Part shown: positions 9,279 through 17,278 of the stretch, piece by piece
How the letters are laid out: each line of letters begins with the position of its first letter
How positions within the stretch are numbered: position 1 is the first letter of the stretch
Assembly (NCBI GenBank): GCA_948847595.1
Contig: CAQOGY010000005.1
Location: forward strand, 1-64,000
Length of the DNA stretch: 64,000 bases
Source: an uncultured Bacteroides sp.
Lineage (GTDB): Bacteria > Bacteroidota > Bacteroidia > Bacteroidales > Bacteroidaceae
Direction of reading: 5' to 3'
Notes under the pieces: model-generated
What the model was told of the DNA's origin: nothing
Database searches by the model: none
The model's input: the letters and a program-made list of their open reading frames with translations, nothing else
Program-made: the position numbers and the translations under genes

Positions 9279-10516
9279 TGGAACTGATTCTACTTATTGT
9301 AATTGCCGTATTAGTGACAGTCCTGCTAGTATTATCACTGACCAAAGGCAACAATCAAACTCAAGCGGAACAATTACAGATAGCTTTGCGCCAACAGATG
9401 CAGGAGAACCGGGAAGAACTGAACCGTAGCATCCGGGAACTTCGCATGGAAATGACGCAAACGCTCAACCAGAATATGCAGCAACTCCAGGATGTACTGC
9501 ATAAAAACATGATGACCAGCGGAGAGTTGCAACGCCAGAAATTCGACACGATGGCACGCCAACAGGAAGCACTGATGAAATCTACCGAGAAACGCCTGGA
9601 CGATATGCGCCTGATGGTAGAAGAAAAGCTGCAAAAGACACTGAACGAACGAATCGGCCAGTCGTTTGAAATCGTCCGTTCACAGCTTGAGAACGTACAA
9701 AAAGGACTCGGAGAAATGAAATCCCTGGCACAGGACGTCGGCGGACTGAAAAAAGTATTGAGCAACGTAAAAATGCGGGGAACATTCGGTGAAGTACAGC
9801 TCGGAGCATTACTCGAACAAATGATGAGCCCCGAACAGTATGACGCAAACGTCAAGACGAAAAAGAGTGGAACCGAATTCGTCGAATTTGCCATCAAACT
9901 TCCGGGAAAAGATGATGCCAACAGCACCGTTTACCTTCCGATTGACGCCAAATTTCCGAAAGACATATACGAGCAATATTATGATGCTTTCGAAGCGGGA
10001 GATGCCGCGCTGATGGAATCATCCGGCAAGCAGTTGGAAAGCACGATTAAAAAGATGGCCAAGGATATTCACGATAAATATGTGGATCCCCCTTTTACTA
10101 CCGATTTCGCCATCATGTTCTTACCTTTTGAAAGCATTTACGCTGAGGTAATCCGAAGAACAAGTCTTGTAGAGACGCTTCAGAAAGAATATAAGATCGT
10201 AGTGACCGGACCGACGACACTAGGAGCTATCTTGAACAGCCTTCAAATGGGATTCCGAACTCTTGCCATCCAAAAGCGTACCGGCGAAGTTTGGACTGTA
10301 TTAGGAGCCGTCAAAACGGAATTCGGCAAGTTCGGCGGATTGCTTGAGAAAGTACAGAAGAACCTGCAAAGCGCCGGAGACCAACTGGAAGAAGTAATGG
10401 GAAAACGGACACGCGCCATCGAACGGAAACTGCGGCAAGTAGAGCAGTTACCACATGAAGAAAGTCAGAAGATTCTGCCGATTGACGGAATAGATGATGA
10501 ACTTACAGATGAATAG
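9278..10516 (+). CDS. rmuC: DNA recombination protein RmuC
   Basis: A 412-residue protein. One N-terminal membrane segment (residues 1-20) is followed by a long Gln/Glu/Lys-rich coiled coil (about 25-135) and then the RmuC domain. That domain has GEVQLGALLEQMM, LPIDAKFP and DFAIMFLPFE, the nuclease-like core of the family. RmuC limits recombination between short inverted repeats (known for E. coli). I place the start at the ATG 9278, which overlaps the map stop codon; an ATT codon just upstream is not a credible start. It ends at a terminator shared with nhaA. Confidence 0.93.
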   Translation: MELILLIVIAVLVTVLLVLSLTKGNNQTQAEQLQIALRQQMQENREELNRSIRELRMEMTQTLNQNMQQLQDVLHKNMMTSGELQRQKFDTMARQQEALMKSTEKRLDDMRLMVEEKLQKTLNERIGQSFEIVRSQLENVQKGLGEMKSLAQDVGGLKKVLSNVKMRGTFGEVQLGALLEQMMSPEQYDANVKTKKSGTEFVEFAIKLPGKDDANSTVYLPIDAKFPKDIYEQYYDAFEAGDAALMESSGKQLESTIKKMAKDIHDKYVDPPFTTDFAIMFLPFESIYAEVIRRTSLVETLQKEYKIVVTGPTTLGAILNSLQMGFRTLAIQKRTGEVWTVLGAVKTEFGKFGGLLEKVQKNLQSAGDQLEEVMGKRTRAIERKLRQVEQLPHEESQKILPIDGIDDELTDE

Positions 10517-10568
10517 AATAATCAAAAATAACTCTGCATATTATTACAAGAGTTTCATATTTTAAACT

Positions 10569-10631
10569 AATAATCCCGCCATTCAAGCTTTATCCCCTTG
10601 ACAGGAATAAAGGTAGAATGACGGGATTATT
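10569..10631. terminator. Bidirectional terminator between rmuC and nhaA
   Basis: Arms at 10569-10584 and 10616-10631 pair as AATAATCCCG/CGGGATTATT plus CATTC/GAATG with single-base bulges. It lies between two convergent genes and is followed by T-rich DNA. Confidence 0.8.
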
Positions 10632-10639
10632 ATATTTTA

Positions 10640-11959
10640 TCAACGCCCCTGCCCCTTTGCAAGCACCACCCGGAGCACAATATAACCCAATAATCCGGAA
10701 AGTATGGAACCCGACAACACTCCAAACTTAGCCTGATTCAACAAGACCGGATAATCAGCACCGAAAGAAAGGTTGGCAATGAAAAGCGATACGGTAAAAC
10801 CGATGCCGCCTAACAATGCAACTCCGGTAAGATTCATCCAGTTCATTCCCAATGGTCTGGGAGTCAGTCCTGTTCTGATAGCCAACCAGGTGAACGAATA
10901 AATACCGATGAATTTTCCCAATAACAATCCGGCTGCCACCGCAATACCCACGTTGCCGACCAACTCGCCGCCCCCGCTAAACACAACGCCGGCATTGACA
11001 AAAGCAAAAAGCGGAAGAATCAGGTAATTGACCGCCCCATGCAGATTATCCTCCAATGATTGCAACGGACTAATCACACGGTCGGAAGCCGATTCCACTT
11101 CTTTCAGTTTGGAAATCTGCTCATTGGTCAACACAATACTTCCCGATTCCATGGTCGGGAAACCGGCTATTGTATGACGGATGTGTTCGATATACTTTCC
11201 GACATTCAAACGAGGTTTCGCAGGAATCACAAAAGCCAGGATAACCCCTGAAATCGTACTATGAATACCCGATTGCAGGAATAGATACCAAATAACTATA
11301 CCAATCACCAGAATGAAGATTTTATTGGTCGCTCCCCATTTTCCAACGAAGTAAAGCAAAACATAAAGTAACGCAGCCACTACAAGATAACCATAAGACA
11401 CATGCGAACTATAAAAGATAGCGATAATCAGGATACCGCCAATATCATCAACAACCGCAAAAGCCGTCAGAAAGATTTTCAGACTTATCGGAACACGTTT
11501 GCCCAACAAGCTCAACACTCCCAATGAAAAAGCAATATCCGTCGCCATCGGAATGGCAAGTCCCCGTCCACCATCACTACCCGGCGGGCAAAACAGCATA
11601 TAAATCAACACCGGAAACACCATACCGCCGCAAGCGGCAATAAAAGGCAATGACGCTTTGCGGAAAGAAGAAAGTTCGCCAACCAATAACTCCCGTTTGA
11701 TCTCCAGTCCCACCATCAGGAAGAAAATCGTCATCAATCCATCATTGATAAACTCAATCATCCGTAGATTTTCCCCGCCATGCGAAAGTAAATTAAAACT
11801 ACCAATCTGCAAATGAAGCTCATGAGACAGAAACTCCTGATAAACCGGAGCCACAGAAGAGTTCGCAATGATGGCTGCCGAAATAGCAGCCAGAAATAGA
11901 AGAATACTCGCTGTGATATTCATGGATGAGAAATTCCGCATAGTCCGCAAAATAGTCAT
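10640..11959 (-). CDS. nhaA: Na+/H+ antiporter NhaA
   Basis: A 439-residue inner-membrane antiporter with about 12 hydrophobic segments. It exports Na+ in exchange for H+ to maintain pH and salt balance. The signature AFAVVDDIGGI carries the paired Asp residues that bind Na+/H+ in NhaA, and GLEIKREL and NDGLMTIFF are also family-specific. An inserted hydrophilic loop around residues 240-280 makes it longer than E. coli NhaA (388), as is common in Bacteroidetes. It lies 45 bp downstream of a second, unrelated antiporter gene on the same strand, so they may be co-transcribed. Confidence 0.96.
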   Translation of the reverse strand: MTILRTMRNFSSMNITASILLFLAAISAAIIANSSVAPVYQEFLSHELHLQIGSFNLLSHGGENLRMIEFINDGLMTIFFLMVGLEIKRELLVGELSSFRKASLPFIAACGGMVFPVLIYMLFCPPGSDGGRGLAIPMATDIAFSLGVLSLLGKRVPISLKIFLTAFAVVDDIGGILIIAIFYSSHVSYGYLVVAALLYVLLYFVGKWGATNKIFILVIGIVIWYLFLQSGIHSTISGVILAFVIPAKPRLNVGKYIEHIRHTIAGFPTMESGSIVLTNEQISKLKEVESASDRVISPLQSLEDNLHGAVNYLILPLFAFVNAGVVFSGGGELVGNVGIAVAAGLLLGKFIGIYSFTWLAIRTGLTPRPLGMNWMNLTGVALLGGIGFTVSLFIANLSFGADYPVLLNQAKFGVLSGSILSGLLGYIVLRVVLAKGQGR

Positions 11960-12004
11960 AACGAAATGTATTTATAATATTAGACTCGCAATATACGGAT
12001 TTTT

Positions 12005-13183
12005 CTAATTAATATAGCTCCTCAAAGCCAGGTTTTTCACCCAAAACACAAAGATTCCTGTCAAAATCAGGTTCAACACCAAAGTCAGCACAGAAATCAC
12101 CAACGCAGGCCCTCCCAAATTGTATCCCAACGCAATGAAAATAATTCCGGCACCCACTTCCCCGCGGGTAAACATTCCGATAGAAAGAGCCAGCCGTTCA
12201 CTCAACTTCCGGTCGCGATAAAAGAACATCGGGCAGAGTTTTCCTACATTCGACAACAAAGAGACAATCACCACATGAAACATAATCATTCCCCAAGACA
12301 TCATCTCCTGCGAGCCCGTTACGGAATGTGTACCGGCATGAGTCTCCGCAAAGTTCACCCCGATAAAATGAGGCATACTCATCCCCACCAGGAACATAAA
12401 CAAGAAAGAGATTCCGGTTGACACCTTCCGTTCCACGGGCGTATCATGCTCCCTATGTTTCATAATCATACCCAGGACAAAAGCCGGCAACAGCACTTCA
12501 ATATGGATACTCCCCTCTTCTCCATACAATTCCTTGCTGCCCAGATAAAGAATCTGCGTAGCCAGGAATATGATAACCGAATAAAAGAGAATAGCCTTCC
12601 AGTCCTGACGCCAGTCATATTTATTCAACTTCTGCCAGCCGACAGCCAACAACATAAACACGACGACCACCACAATAATCAATTGCCAGCGCAATCCGAT
12701 CATCATTATCTGAAGAGGAATCATCAGGATAATCGTATCCAAATCATCAAAGATAGCCAGCACTTGAATCTTCTTATAAATCCAACTGGACTTCAGCCCG
12801 ATAGCAGCCAGCATCGTAAATAAGATACCCGCCGATGTCGGCGCCGCAAAACGGCTCAACAACAGATTCTCCTTCCACGCTTCCCAACTATTCCAATAAT
12901 CGGGCGGCAACAATATAAACACATAATAAATGGCAATCATAAACCACGGCAGGGCTGCCGTCGCCATCGCTATGAAATAATCCTGAGCATAGCTTTTCCA
13001 CCGAACCTTGTCGAGAACAAATTCCCGGCCCACATTAATCATTATAAAACTAAGGCATACATAAAGCAGTACATTCGAAATGGATTTAACGGCTCCATAA
13101 CCTTGCCCTGCCAGTACCGGCAGGAATTGTGAAAGAATGAGCCCCAACATAAGGAAGCCCGAAAAAGACAGAACTTTTCTCAT
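12005..13183 (-). CDS. Sodium/proton antiporter, CPA2-like
   Basis: A 392-residue protein with 11-12 membrane segments. The central FDDLDTIIL gives an acidic pair in a membrane helix, and FTRGEVGAGIIF near the C-terminus resembles the cation:proton antiporter CPA2 group. It probably exchanges Na+ or K+ for H+ in the inner membrane. I place the start at the ATG 13183 (MRKVLSFSGF), which begins directly with the first membrane helix; the 12 residues upstream read like untranslated leader. Its neighbour nhaA performs a related function with a different fold signature. Confidence 0.85.
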   Translation of the reverse strand: MRKVLSFSGFLMLGLILSQFLPVLAGQGYGAVKSISNVLLYVCLSFIMINVGREFVLDKVRWKSYAQDYFIAMATAALPWFMIAIYYVFILLPPDYWNSWEAWKENLLLSRFAAPTSAGILFTMLAAIGLKSSWIYKKIQVLAIFDDLDTIILMIPLQIMMIGLRWQLIIVVVVVFMLLAVGWQKLNKYDWRQDWKAILFYSVIIFLATQILYLGSKELYGEEGSIHIEVLLPAFVLGMIMKHREHDTPVERKVSTGISFLFMFLVGMSMPHFIGVNFAETHAGTHSVTGSQEMMSWGMIMFHVVIVSLLSNVGKLCPMFFYRDRKLSERLALSIGMFTRGEVGAGIIFIALGYNLGGPALVISVLTLVLNLILTGIFVFWVKNLALRSYIN

Positions 13184-13269
13184 ATTTATAGTCGTTTGTT
13201 TTTTAAAAGTGATTGCCAAGGAAAGCTCTGCGGACAGAAGGCGATCACCCTGGTGTATTAAAAAACTAA

Positions 13270-13316
13270 CCGCAAGTCAATTTGTTCAGGATATACTCTG
13301 AAAAAATTGCTTGCGG
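13270..13316 (-). terminator. lepA terminator
   Basis: CCGCAAG (13270-13276) pairs with CTTGCGG (13310-13316), and the inner CAATTT pairs with AAATTG. On the minus strand the stem is followed by a T-rich tract. It starts 9 bp after the lepA stop codon. Confidence 0.7.
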
Positions 13317-13324
13317 CAATATTC

Positions 13325-15106
13325 TTAATCCAGTTTCAGTACAGCGAGGAAGGCTTTTTGAGGAACCTCCACGTTACCGATTTGTTTCATTCGTTTCTTA
13401 CCTCTTTTCTGCTTTTCAAGCAGTTTACGTTTACGGCTGACGTCACCACCGTAACATTTTGCAGTCACATCCTTACGAACTGCCTTAATCGTTTCACGGG
13501 AAATAATCTTCGCACCGATAGCTGCCTGAATGGCAATATCAAATTGCTGGCGGGGAATCAGTTCCTTCAACTTCTCACACATCCGTCTGCCCATGTCATA
13601 GGCATTGTCAATATGTGTCAGCGTAGAAAGCGCGTCCACAGGCTCACCGTTCAGAAGAATATCGAGCTTCACCAACTTGGAAGTGCGGAAACCGTTCGGA
13701 TGATAATCAAACGAAGCATACCCTTTGGAAATACTCTTCAGCCTATCATAAAAGTCGATCACAATCTCACCCAAAGGTATATTATAATATATCTCCACAC
13801 GATTACCGGAAATATACTCCTGCTTGATAAGCTCACCCCGTTTACCCAGGCAAAGCGTCATGATAGGGCCTATATAATCGGTCGTCGTAATGATGGAAGC
13901 CTTGATATACGGTTCCTCGATATGATCTATCATCGTCGGATCGGGCATACCGCCCGGATTGTGCACTTCCTTCATATTGCCCTGCTTGTCAAATATATGA
14001 TAGGATACATTCGGCACCGTAGTAATCACATTCATGTCAAACTCACGATCCAAACGTTCCTGCACAATCTCCATATGAAGCAATCCGAGGAAACCACAAC
14101 GGAAACCAAAGCCCAAAGCCAACGAAGACTCCGGCTGGAACGTCAAGGAAGCATCATTCAACTGCAACTTTTCCAAAGACGCACGAAGGTCTTCAAAGTC
14201 TTCCGCCTCAATCGGGTAAACTCCCGCAAACACCATCGGCTTCACTTCCTCAAAACCGGCGATAGCCTTGTCGCACGGACGGGCGATATGCGTAATGGTA
14301 TCTCCCACTTTCACCTCCTTGGAAGTCTTGATACCCGAAATAATATATCCTACGTCTCCCGTACGAAGCTCGTTACGAGGAACCAAATCCATTTTCAGCA
14401 CCCCTACCTCGTCGGCATCATATTCCTTGCCCGTATTGAAGAATTTCACCTTGTCACCCTTGCGGATTATACCGTTTTCAATCTTGAAATAAGCGATAAT
14501 TCCACGGAAAGAGTTGAACACAGAGTCGAAAATCAATGCCTGCAACGGAGCATCTTCGTCTCCTTCGGGATGAGGGATACGTTCGATAACAGCCGCAAGG
14601 ATCTCTTCCACGCCCATACCGGTTTTACCCGATGCACGGATCACCTCCTCGCGCTTGCAGCCCAGCAATTCCACGATCTCATCTTCCACCTCTTCCGGGT
14701 TGGCACTCACCATATCACATTTATTGATAACCGGAATAATTTCAAGATCGTGCTCGATGGCCATATACAAGTTGGAAATGGTCTGTGCCTGTACGCCCTG
14801 CGACGCATCGACAATCAGCAATGCACCTTCACAAGCCGCAATGGAACGGGACACCTCGTATGAGAAATCCACGTGTCCCGGAGTGTCGATCAGGTTAAGG
14901 ACATACTTCTCGCCCTTATAGATATATTCCATCTGAATAGCATGACTCTTGATGGTAATCCCTCTCTCCTTCTCCAGATCCATATTGTCAAGCATCTGTC
15001 CCGAAGTCACCTGAATAGTCTTGGTAAACTCCAGCAGGCGGTCGGCGAGCGTTGACTTACCGTGGTCAATATGAGCAATAATACAAAAATTGCGTATATT
15101 TTTCAT
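13325..15106 (-). CDS. lepA: Elongation factor 4 (LepA), ribosome back-translocating GTPase
   Basis: A 593-residue translational GTPase that binds the 70S ribosome and affects translocation and initiation. G motifs are AHIDHGKSTL (G1), DTPGHVDF (G3) and NKCDM (G4). The LepA-specific C-terminal domain ends in GKKRMKQIGNVEVPQKAF. The correct start is the ATG at 15106 (MKNIRNFCIIAHIDHG), which places the G1 loop at the usual distance from the N-terminus. A longer reading frame extends 33 codons upstream but runs through the promoter region. Length and motifs are normal. Confidence 0.97.
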   Translation of the reverse strand: MKNIRNFCIIAHIDHGKSTLADRLLEFTKTIQVTSGQMLDNMDLEKERGITIKSHAIQMEYIYKGEKYVLNLIDTPGHVDFSYEVSRSIAACEGALLIVDASQGVQAQTISNLYMAIEHDLEIIPVINKCDMVSANPEEVEDEIVELLGCKREEVIRASGKTGMGVEEILAAVIERIPHPEGDEDAPLQALIFDSVFNSFRGIIAYFKIENGIIRKGDKVKFFNTGKEYDADEVGVLKMDLVPRNELRTGDVGYIISGIKTSKEVKVGDTITHIARPCDKAIAGFEEVKPMVFAGVYPIEAEDFEDLRASLEKLQLNDASLTFQPESSLALGFGFRCGFLGLLHMEIVQERLDREFDMNVITTVPNVSYHIFDKQGNMKEVHNPGGMPDPTMIDHIEEPYIKASIITTTDYIGPIMTLCLGKRGELIKQEYISGNRVEIYYNIPLGEIVIDFYDRLKSISKGYASFDYHPNGFRTSKLVKLDILLNGEPVDALSTLTHIDNAYDMGRRMCEKLKELIPRQQFDIAIQAAIGAKIISRETIKAVRKDVTAKCYGGDVSRKRKLLEKQKRGKKRMKQIGNVEVPQKAFLAVLKLD

Positions 15107-15138
15107 TCGAATTCTTATTATTTTATCTTTTTGGTGTG

Positions 15139-15146
15139 CAAAGATA
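15139..15146 (-). promoter_or_regulatory. Bacteroides -7 box for lepA
   Basis: The minus strand reads TATCTTTG, matching TAnnTTTG, 33 bp upstream of the lepA ATG at 15106. It supports the shorter start for lepA, because the longer frame would begin upstream of this promoter. Confidence 0.6.
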
Positions 15147-15164
15147 CGTAAATGGCGGAATAAA

Positions 15165-15210
15165 AAAAAATGCGTTGATAACATTCTGACAATGTACCAA
15201 CGCATTTTTT
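15165..15210 (-). terminator. Terminator downstream of the winged-helix gene
   Basis: The arms AAAAAATGCGTTG (15165-15177) and CAACGCATTTTTT (15198-15210) are perfect complements, with an inner ACATT/AATGT pair. On the minus strand it ends in a long T-run, serving the gene at 15234-15434. Confidence 0.8.
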
Positions 15211-15233
15211 TATTGCTTAAGTGAGTTACTCGC

Positions 15234-15434
15234 TTAGATCAATTTGATGAAGAGTTCACCTTCAACTTCTTCCACAGAGACTTTGTCTTCTCTCAATAAC
15301 CAGCCAAGTCCGAGGAACAGGTCTTTGTCAACCAACTTAGTTGCTTTCTTCAGTTGCTTGGCAGTCATTCCTTCTGTTTCATTCAGTGCATTCCAGATAT
15401 TTCCTGCGATTACACCTGCTTTTTCTTTCAACAT
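15234..15434 (-). CDS. Small winged-helix protein (PF10771/DUF2582-like)
   Basis: A 66-residue protein made almost wholly of one winged-helix fold. IAGNIWNALNE is helix 1, GMTAKQLKKATK helix 2, DKDLFLGLGWLLRE the recognition helix, and VSVEEVEGELFIKLI the beta wing. Such proteins are common in Bacteroidetes and are assumed to bind DNA or act in transcription; no target is known. It stands alone, with a -7 box at 15508-15515 and its own terminator. Family assignment is from memory of the pattern. Confidence 0.8.
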   Translation of the reverse strand: MLKEKAGVIAGNIWNALNETEGMTAKQLKKATKLVDKDLFLGLGWLLREDKVSVEEVEGELFIKLI

Positions 15435-15507
15435 TTGCTTTGAAATTTTAGTTAGACATGCTTAAAATCATCCGTGCCATAAAGACTTTCAGATTTTATT
15501 TCGGGGA

Positions 15508-15515
15508 CAAAGATA
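15508..15515 (-). promoter_or_regulatory. Bacteroides -7 box for the winged-helix gene
   Basis: The minus strand reads TATCTTTG, matching TAnnTTTG, about 74 bp upstream of the ATG at 15434. Confidence 0.5.
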
Positions 15516-15588
15516 GTTATTTTTATGTTATATAACACTTTATTGAATGTTTTTTTATTGATTTTGTAATAAAAAAGCATTTTTCCGC

Positions 15589-16047
15589 TCATTTCGGATG
15601 CTTTTCGAGGTATTCACACCAGATTCTTGCCGCTTCTTCCACCATTTTCGCGCAAGGGCGCTTGCTATAATATTGAGCAGTACGCTCTTCCGGAACGGTG
15701 GAAACCGGTTCTTTTTTCTTTAATCCCAACAATTCGCCGCAAATCAGCGAACCGTTGCGTTTCTTGAACTCAGCCGCCAGTTCCTGCACTACCGCATAGT
15801 TGGCAGCCTTGCCTTCCCGGTCGGTTGCTTCCGTCGCCCCTGTCTCCAAGCCTGCAACCAGAAACATTCCGCAGGCCGCCCCGCACGTTTCACGCATCCG
15901 GCCTATCCCCCCACCGAAGGACGCACCCATGCGCAAAGCCTGTTCCTGTGTGAATCCGTACATATCCGCAAAGGCAGCCACTACCGACTGCGAACAATTA
16001 TATCCGCTCTTAAAAAGCTCCACCGCTTTTTCTATTCTGTCTTCCAT
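15589..16047 (-). CDS. C_GCAxxG_C_C family redox-type protein
   Basis: A 152-residue protein of the family named for its conserved cysteines. NCSQSV near the N-terminus and ETCGAACGMFLVAG give the C-GCAxxG core, and two more cysteines appear in LICGELLG and RPCAKMVEEAA. GASFGGGIGRM is also typical. The family is thought to bind a metal or redox cofactor in the cytosol, but no activity is established. No signal peptide is present. It is divergent from the repeat-containing small gene, and the two promoters overlap. Confidence 0.88.
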   Translation of the reverse strand: MEDRIEKAVELFKSGYNCSQSVVAAFADMYGFTQEQALRMGASFGGGIGRMRETCGAACGMFLVAGLETGATEATDREGKAANYAVVQELAAEFKKRNGSLICGELLGLKKKEPVSTVPEERTAQYYSKRPCAKMVEEAARIWCEYLEKHPK

Positions 16048-16073
16048 ACTATTTATCGCTTTTTATTTTCATG

Positions 16074-16097
16074 CAAAAATATAAAAAAGTATCTTTG
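16074..16097. promoter_or_regulatory. Overlapping divergent promoters (-7 boxes on both strands)
   Basis: The minus strand has TATTTTTG (16074-16081), 27 bp before the C_GCAxxG gene. The plus strand has TATCTTTG (16090-16097), 43 bp before an internal ATG at 16140. Both match TAnnTTTG. The plus box lies inside the longest reading frame of the small gene, implying that gene starts at 16140. Confidence 0.55.
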
Positions 16098-16139
16098 TTA
16101 GCGGAAATTACACCAAGATTAAAATCTAAATTTGAAAAT

Positions 16140-16406
16140 ATGGGCAAATCAATATCATATAAGGAATCGACGGCCATAGCTATCCAGGCTATGATGAGTT
16201 CCGCACGTAAGGACGAATACGCTGATAGGAGAAGAAAAATCAATTTTCCCCAAAACAGAAAAAAGCGTGAAGTCACACTTAAGGATATACGCGAGTGGAA
16301 CAAAAGAAGGACATATAAAGAAGATACAGGAATCACTGTGGACGCAATGATGGAGTCAGCCATCAAAGATCCTTATGTGGATTTAAATCCGCCATCCAAA
16401 TACTAA
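16140..16406 (+). CDS. Small basic protein with an internal duplication, unknown function
   Basis: I do not recognise this 88-residue protein. It contains two copies of a roughly 25-residue unit: SYKESTAIAIQAMMSSARKD and, about 50 residues later, TYKEDTGITVDAMMESAIKD. They share YKE-T-I--AMM-SA-KD-Y-D and are separated by a very basic linker. The pattern argues that the frame is coding rather than chance. A frame open from 16071 would add 23 residues, but a -7 promoter box sits inside that stretch, so I choose the ATG at 16140. It is divergent from the C_GCAxxG gene and ends before a hairpin shared with xth. Confidence 0.65.
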   Translation: MGKSISYKESTAIAIQAMMSSARKDEYADRRRKINFPQNRKKREVTLKDIREWNKRRTYKEDTGITVDAMMESAIKDPYVDLNPPSKY

Positions 16407-16418
16407 AGGATAAAACAA

Positions 16419-16457
16419 GGTGTCTGCCTCCGCGAATTTCACGCTAGAGGAGACACC
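16419..16457. terminator. Hairpin between the small duplicated gene and xth
   Basis: GGTGTCT (16419-16425) pairs with AGACACC (16451-16457), continued by CTC/GAG inside. It lies between convergent genes and probably terminates one or both; no strong T-run follows. Confidence 0.5.
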
Positions 16458-16484
16458 CGTAAGTCAAATATACCATTTTTCAGT

Positions 16485-17249
16485 TCAACGTTCGATTTCC
16501 AGCACCATCGGACAGTGATCGGAATGCACAGCATCATTCAGAATCCGTGCACTCTTCAGCAAAGGACGTACCGGTTCGCTCGTCATGCAGTAATCTATCC
16601 GCCACCCCTTATTCTTGGCACGCGAATTAAAGCGGTAGCTCCACCACGTATATTCCTGCTTTTCGGGATAAAGCAACCGGAAAGAATCAATAAATCCCGC
16701 AGAAAGGAAACGGGTCATCCATTCCCGTTCTTCAGGAAGGAAACCACTGTTCTTCGCATTCCTCACAGGATCGTGAATATCAATCGGTTCATGGCAAATA
16801 TTATAATCCCCGCAAAGAATCAGGTTCGGACGGGTTTTCCGCAACTCCGTCACATAGTTCTGAAAGTCTTCCAGCCACACCATCTTAAATGCCTGGCGTT
16901 CATCCCCGCTCGTTCCCGAAGGATGATACACGCTGACTACCGACAAATCTCCGAAGTCGGCACGGATAAAACGGCCTTCATTATCATAGGCTTCCATCCC
17001 CATCCCATATTCCACATGATCCGGTTCCTGCTTGGTAAGTATCGCCACTCCGCTATACCCTTTCTTCTGTGCCGAATACAAATAAGACTTGTACCCCAGT
17101 GCTTCAAACACCTCTGCCGGATATTGATCCGGTTGTAGTTTTGTCTCTTGCAGACAAAGAACATCGGGATTCTCCTGCGCCAGCCATTCCGCGAAACCCT
17201 TGGAAACAGCAGCACGCAGCCCGTTCACGTTATAAGTAATAATCTTCAT
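16485..17249 (-). CDS. xth: Exodeoxyribonuclease III
   Basis: A 254-residue AP endonuclease/3'-5' exonuclease of the ExoIII (Xth) family for base excision repair. Catalytic motifs are YNVNGLRAA, LQETK (metal-binding Glu), GDYNICHEPIDIHDP and the terminal SDHCPM with the active His. I place the start at ATG 17249 (MKIITYNVNG), the usual family N-terminus, rather than a GTG two codons upstream. It begins 29 bp after the stop of the Nramp transporter gene on the same strand, so the two are likely co-transcribed. Confidence 0.96.
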   Translation of the reverse strand: MKIITYNVNGLRAAVSKGFAEWLAQENPDVLCLQETKLQPDQYPAEVFEALGYKSYLYSAQKKGYSGVAILTKQEPDHVEYGMGMEAYDNEGRFIRADFGDLSVVSVYHPSGTSGDERQAFKMVWLEDFQNYVTELRKTRPNLILCGDYNICHEPIDIHDPVRNAKNSGFLPEEREWMTRFLSAGFIDSFRLLYPEKQEYTWWSYRFNSRAKNKGWRIDYCMTSEPVRPLLKSARILNDAVHSDHCPMVLEIER

Positions 17250-17278
17250 TGTCACATATTTATTAATTCATGTTCATT

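Noticed and set aside
13307..14863. Long open frame (518 codons) on the plus strand opposite lepA
   Set aside because: It is an antisense shadow of lepA, whose motifs are unambiguous. The antisense translation has no recognisable domain or promoter.
16049..16366. 105-codon minus-strand frame overlapping the small duplicated gene
   Set aside because: The plus-strand frame has internal repeats and a promoter; the minus frame is hydrophobic shadow without a promoter.
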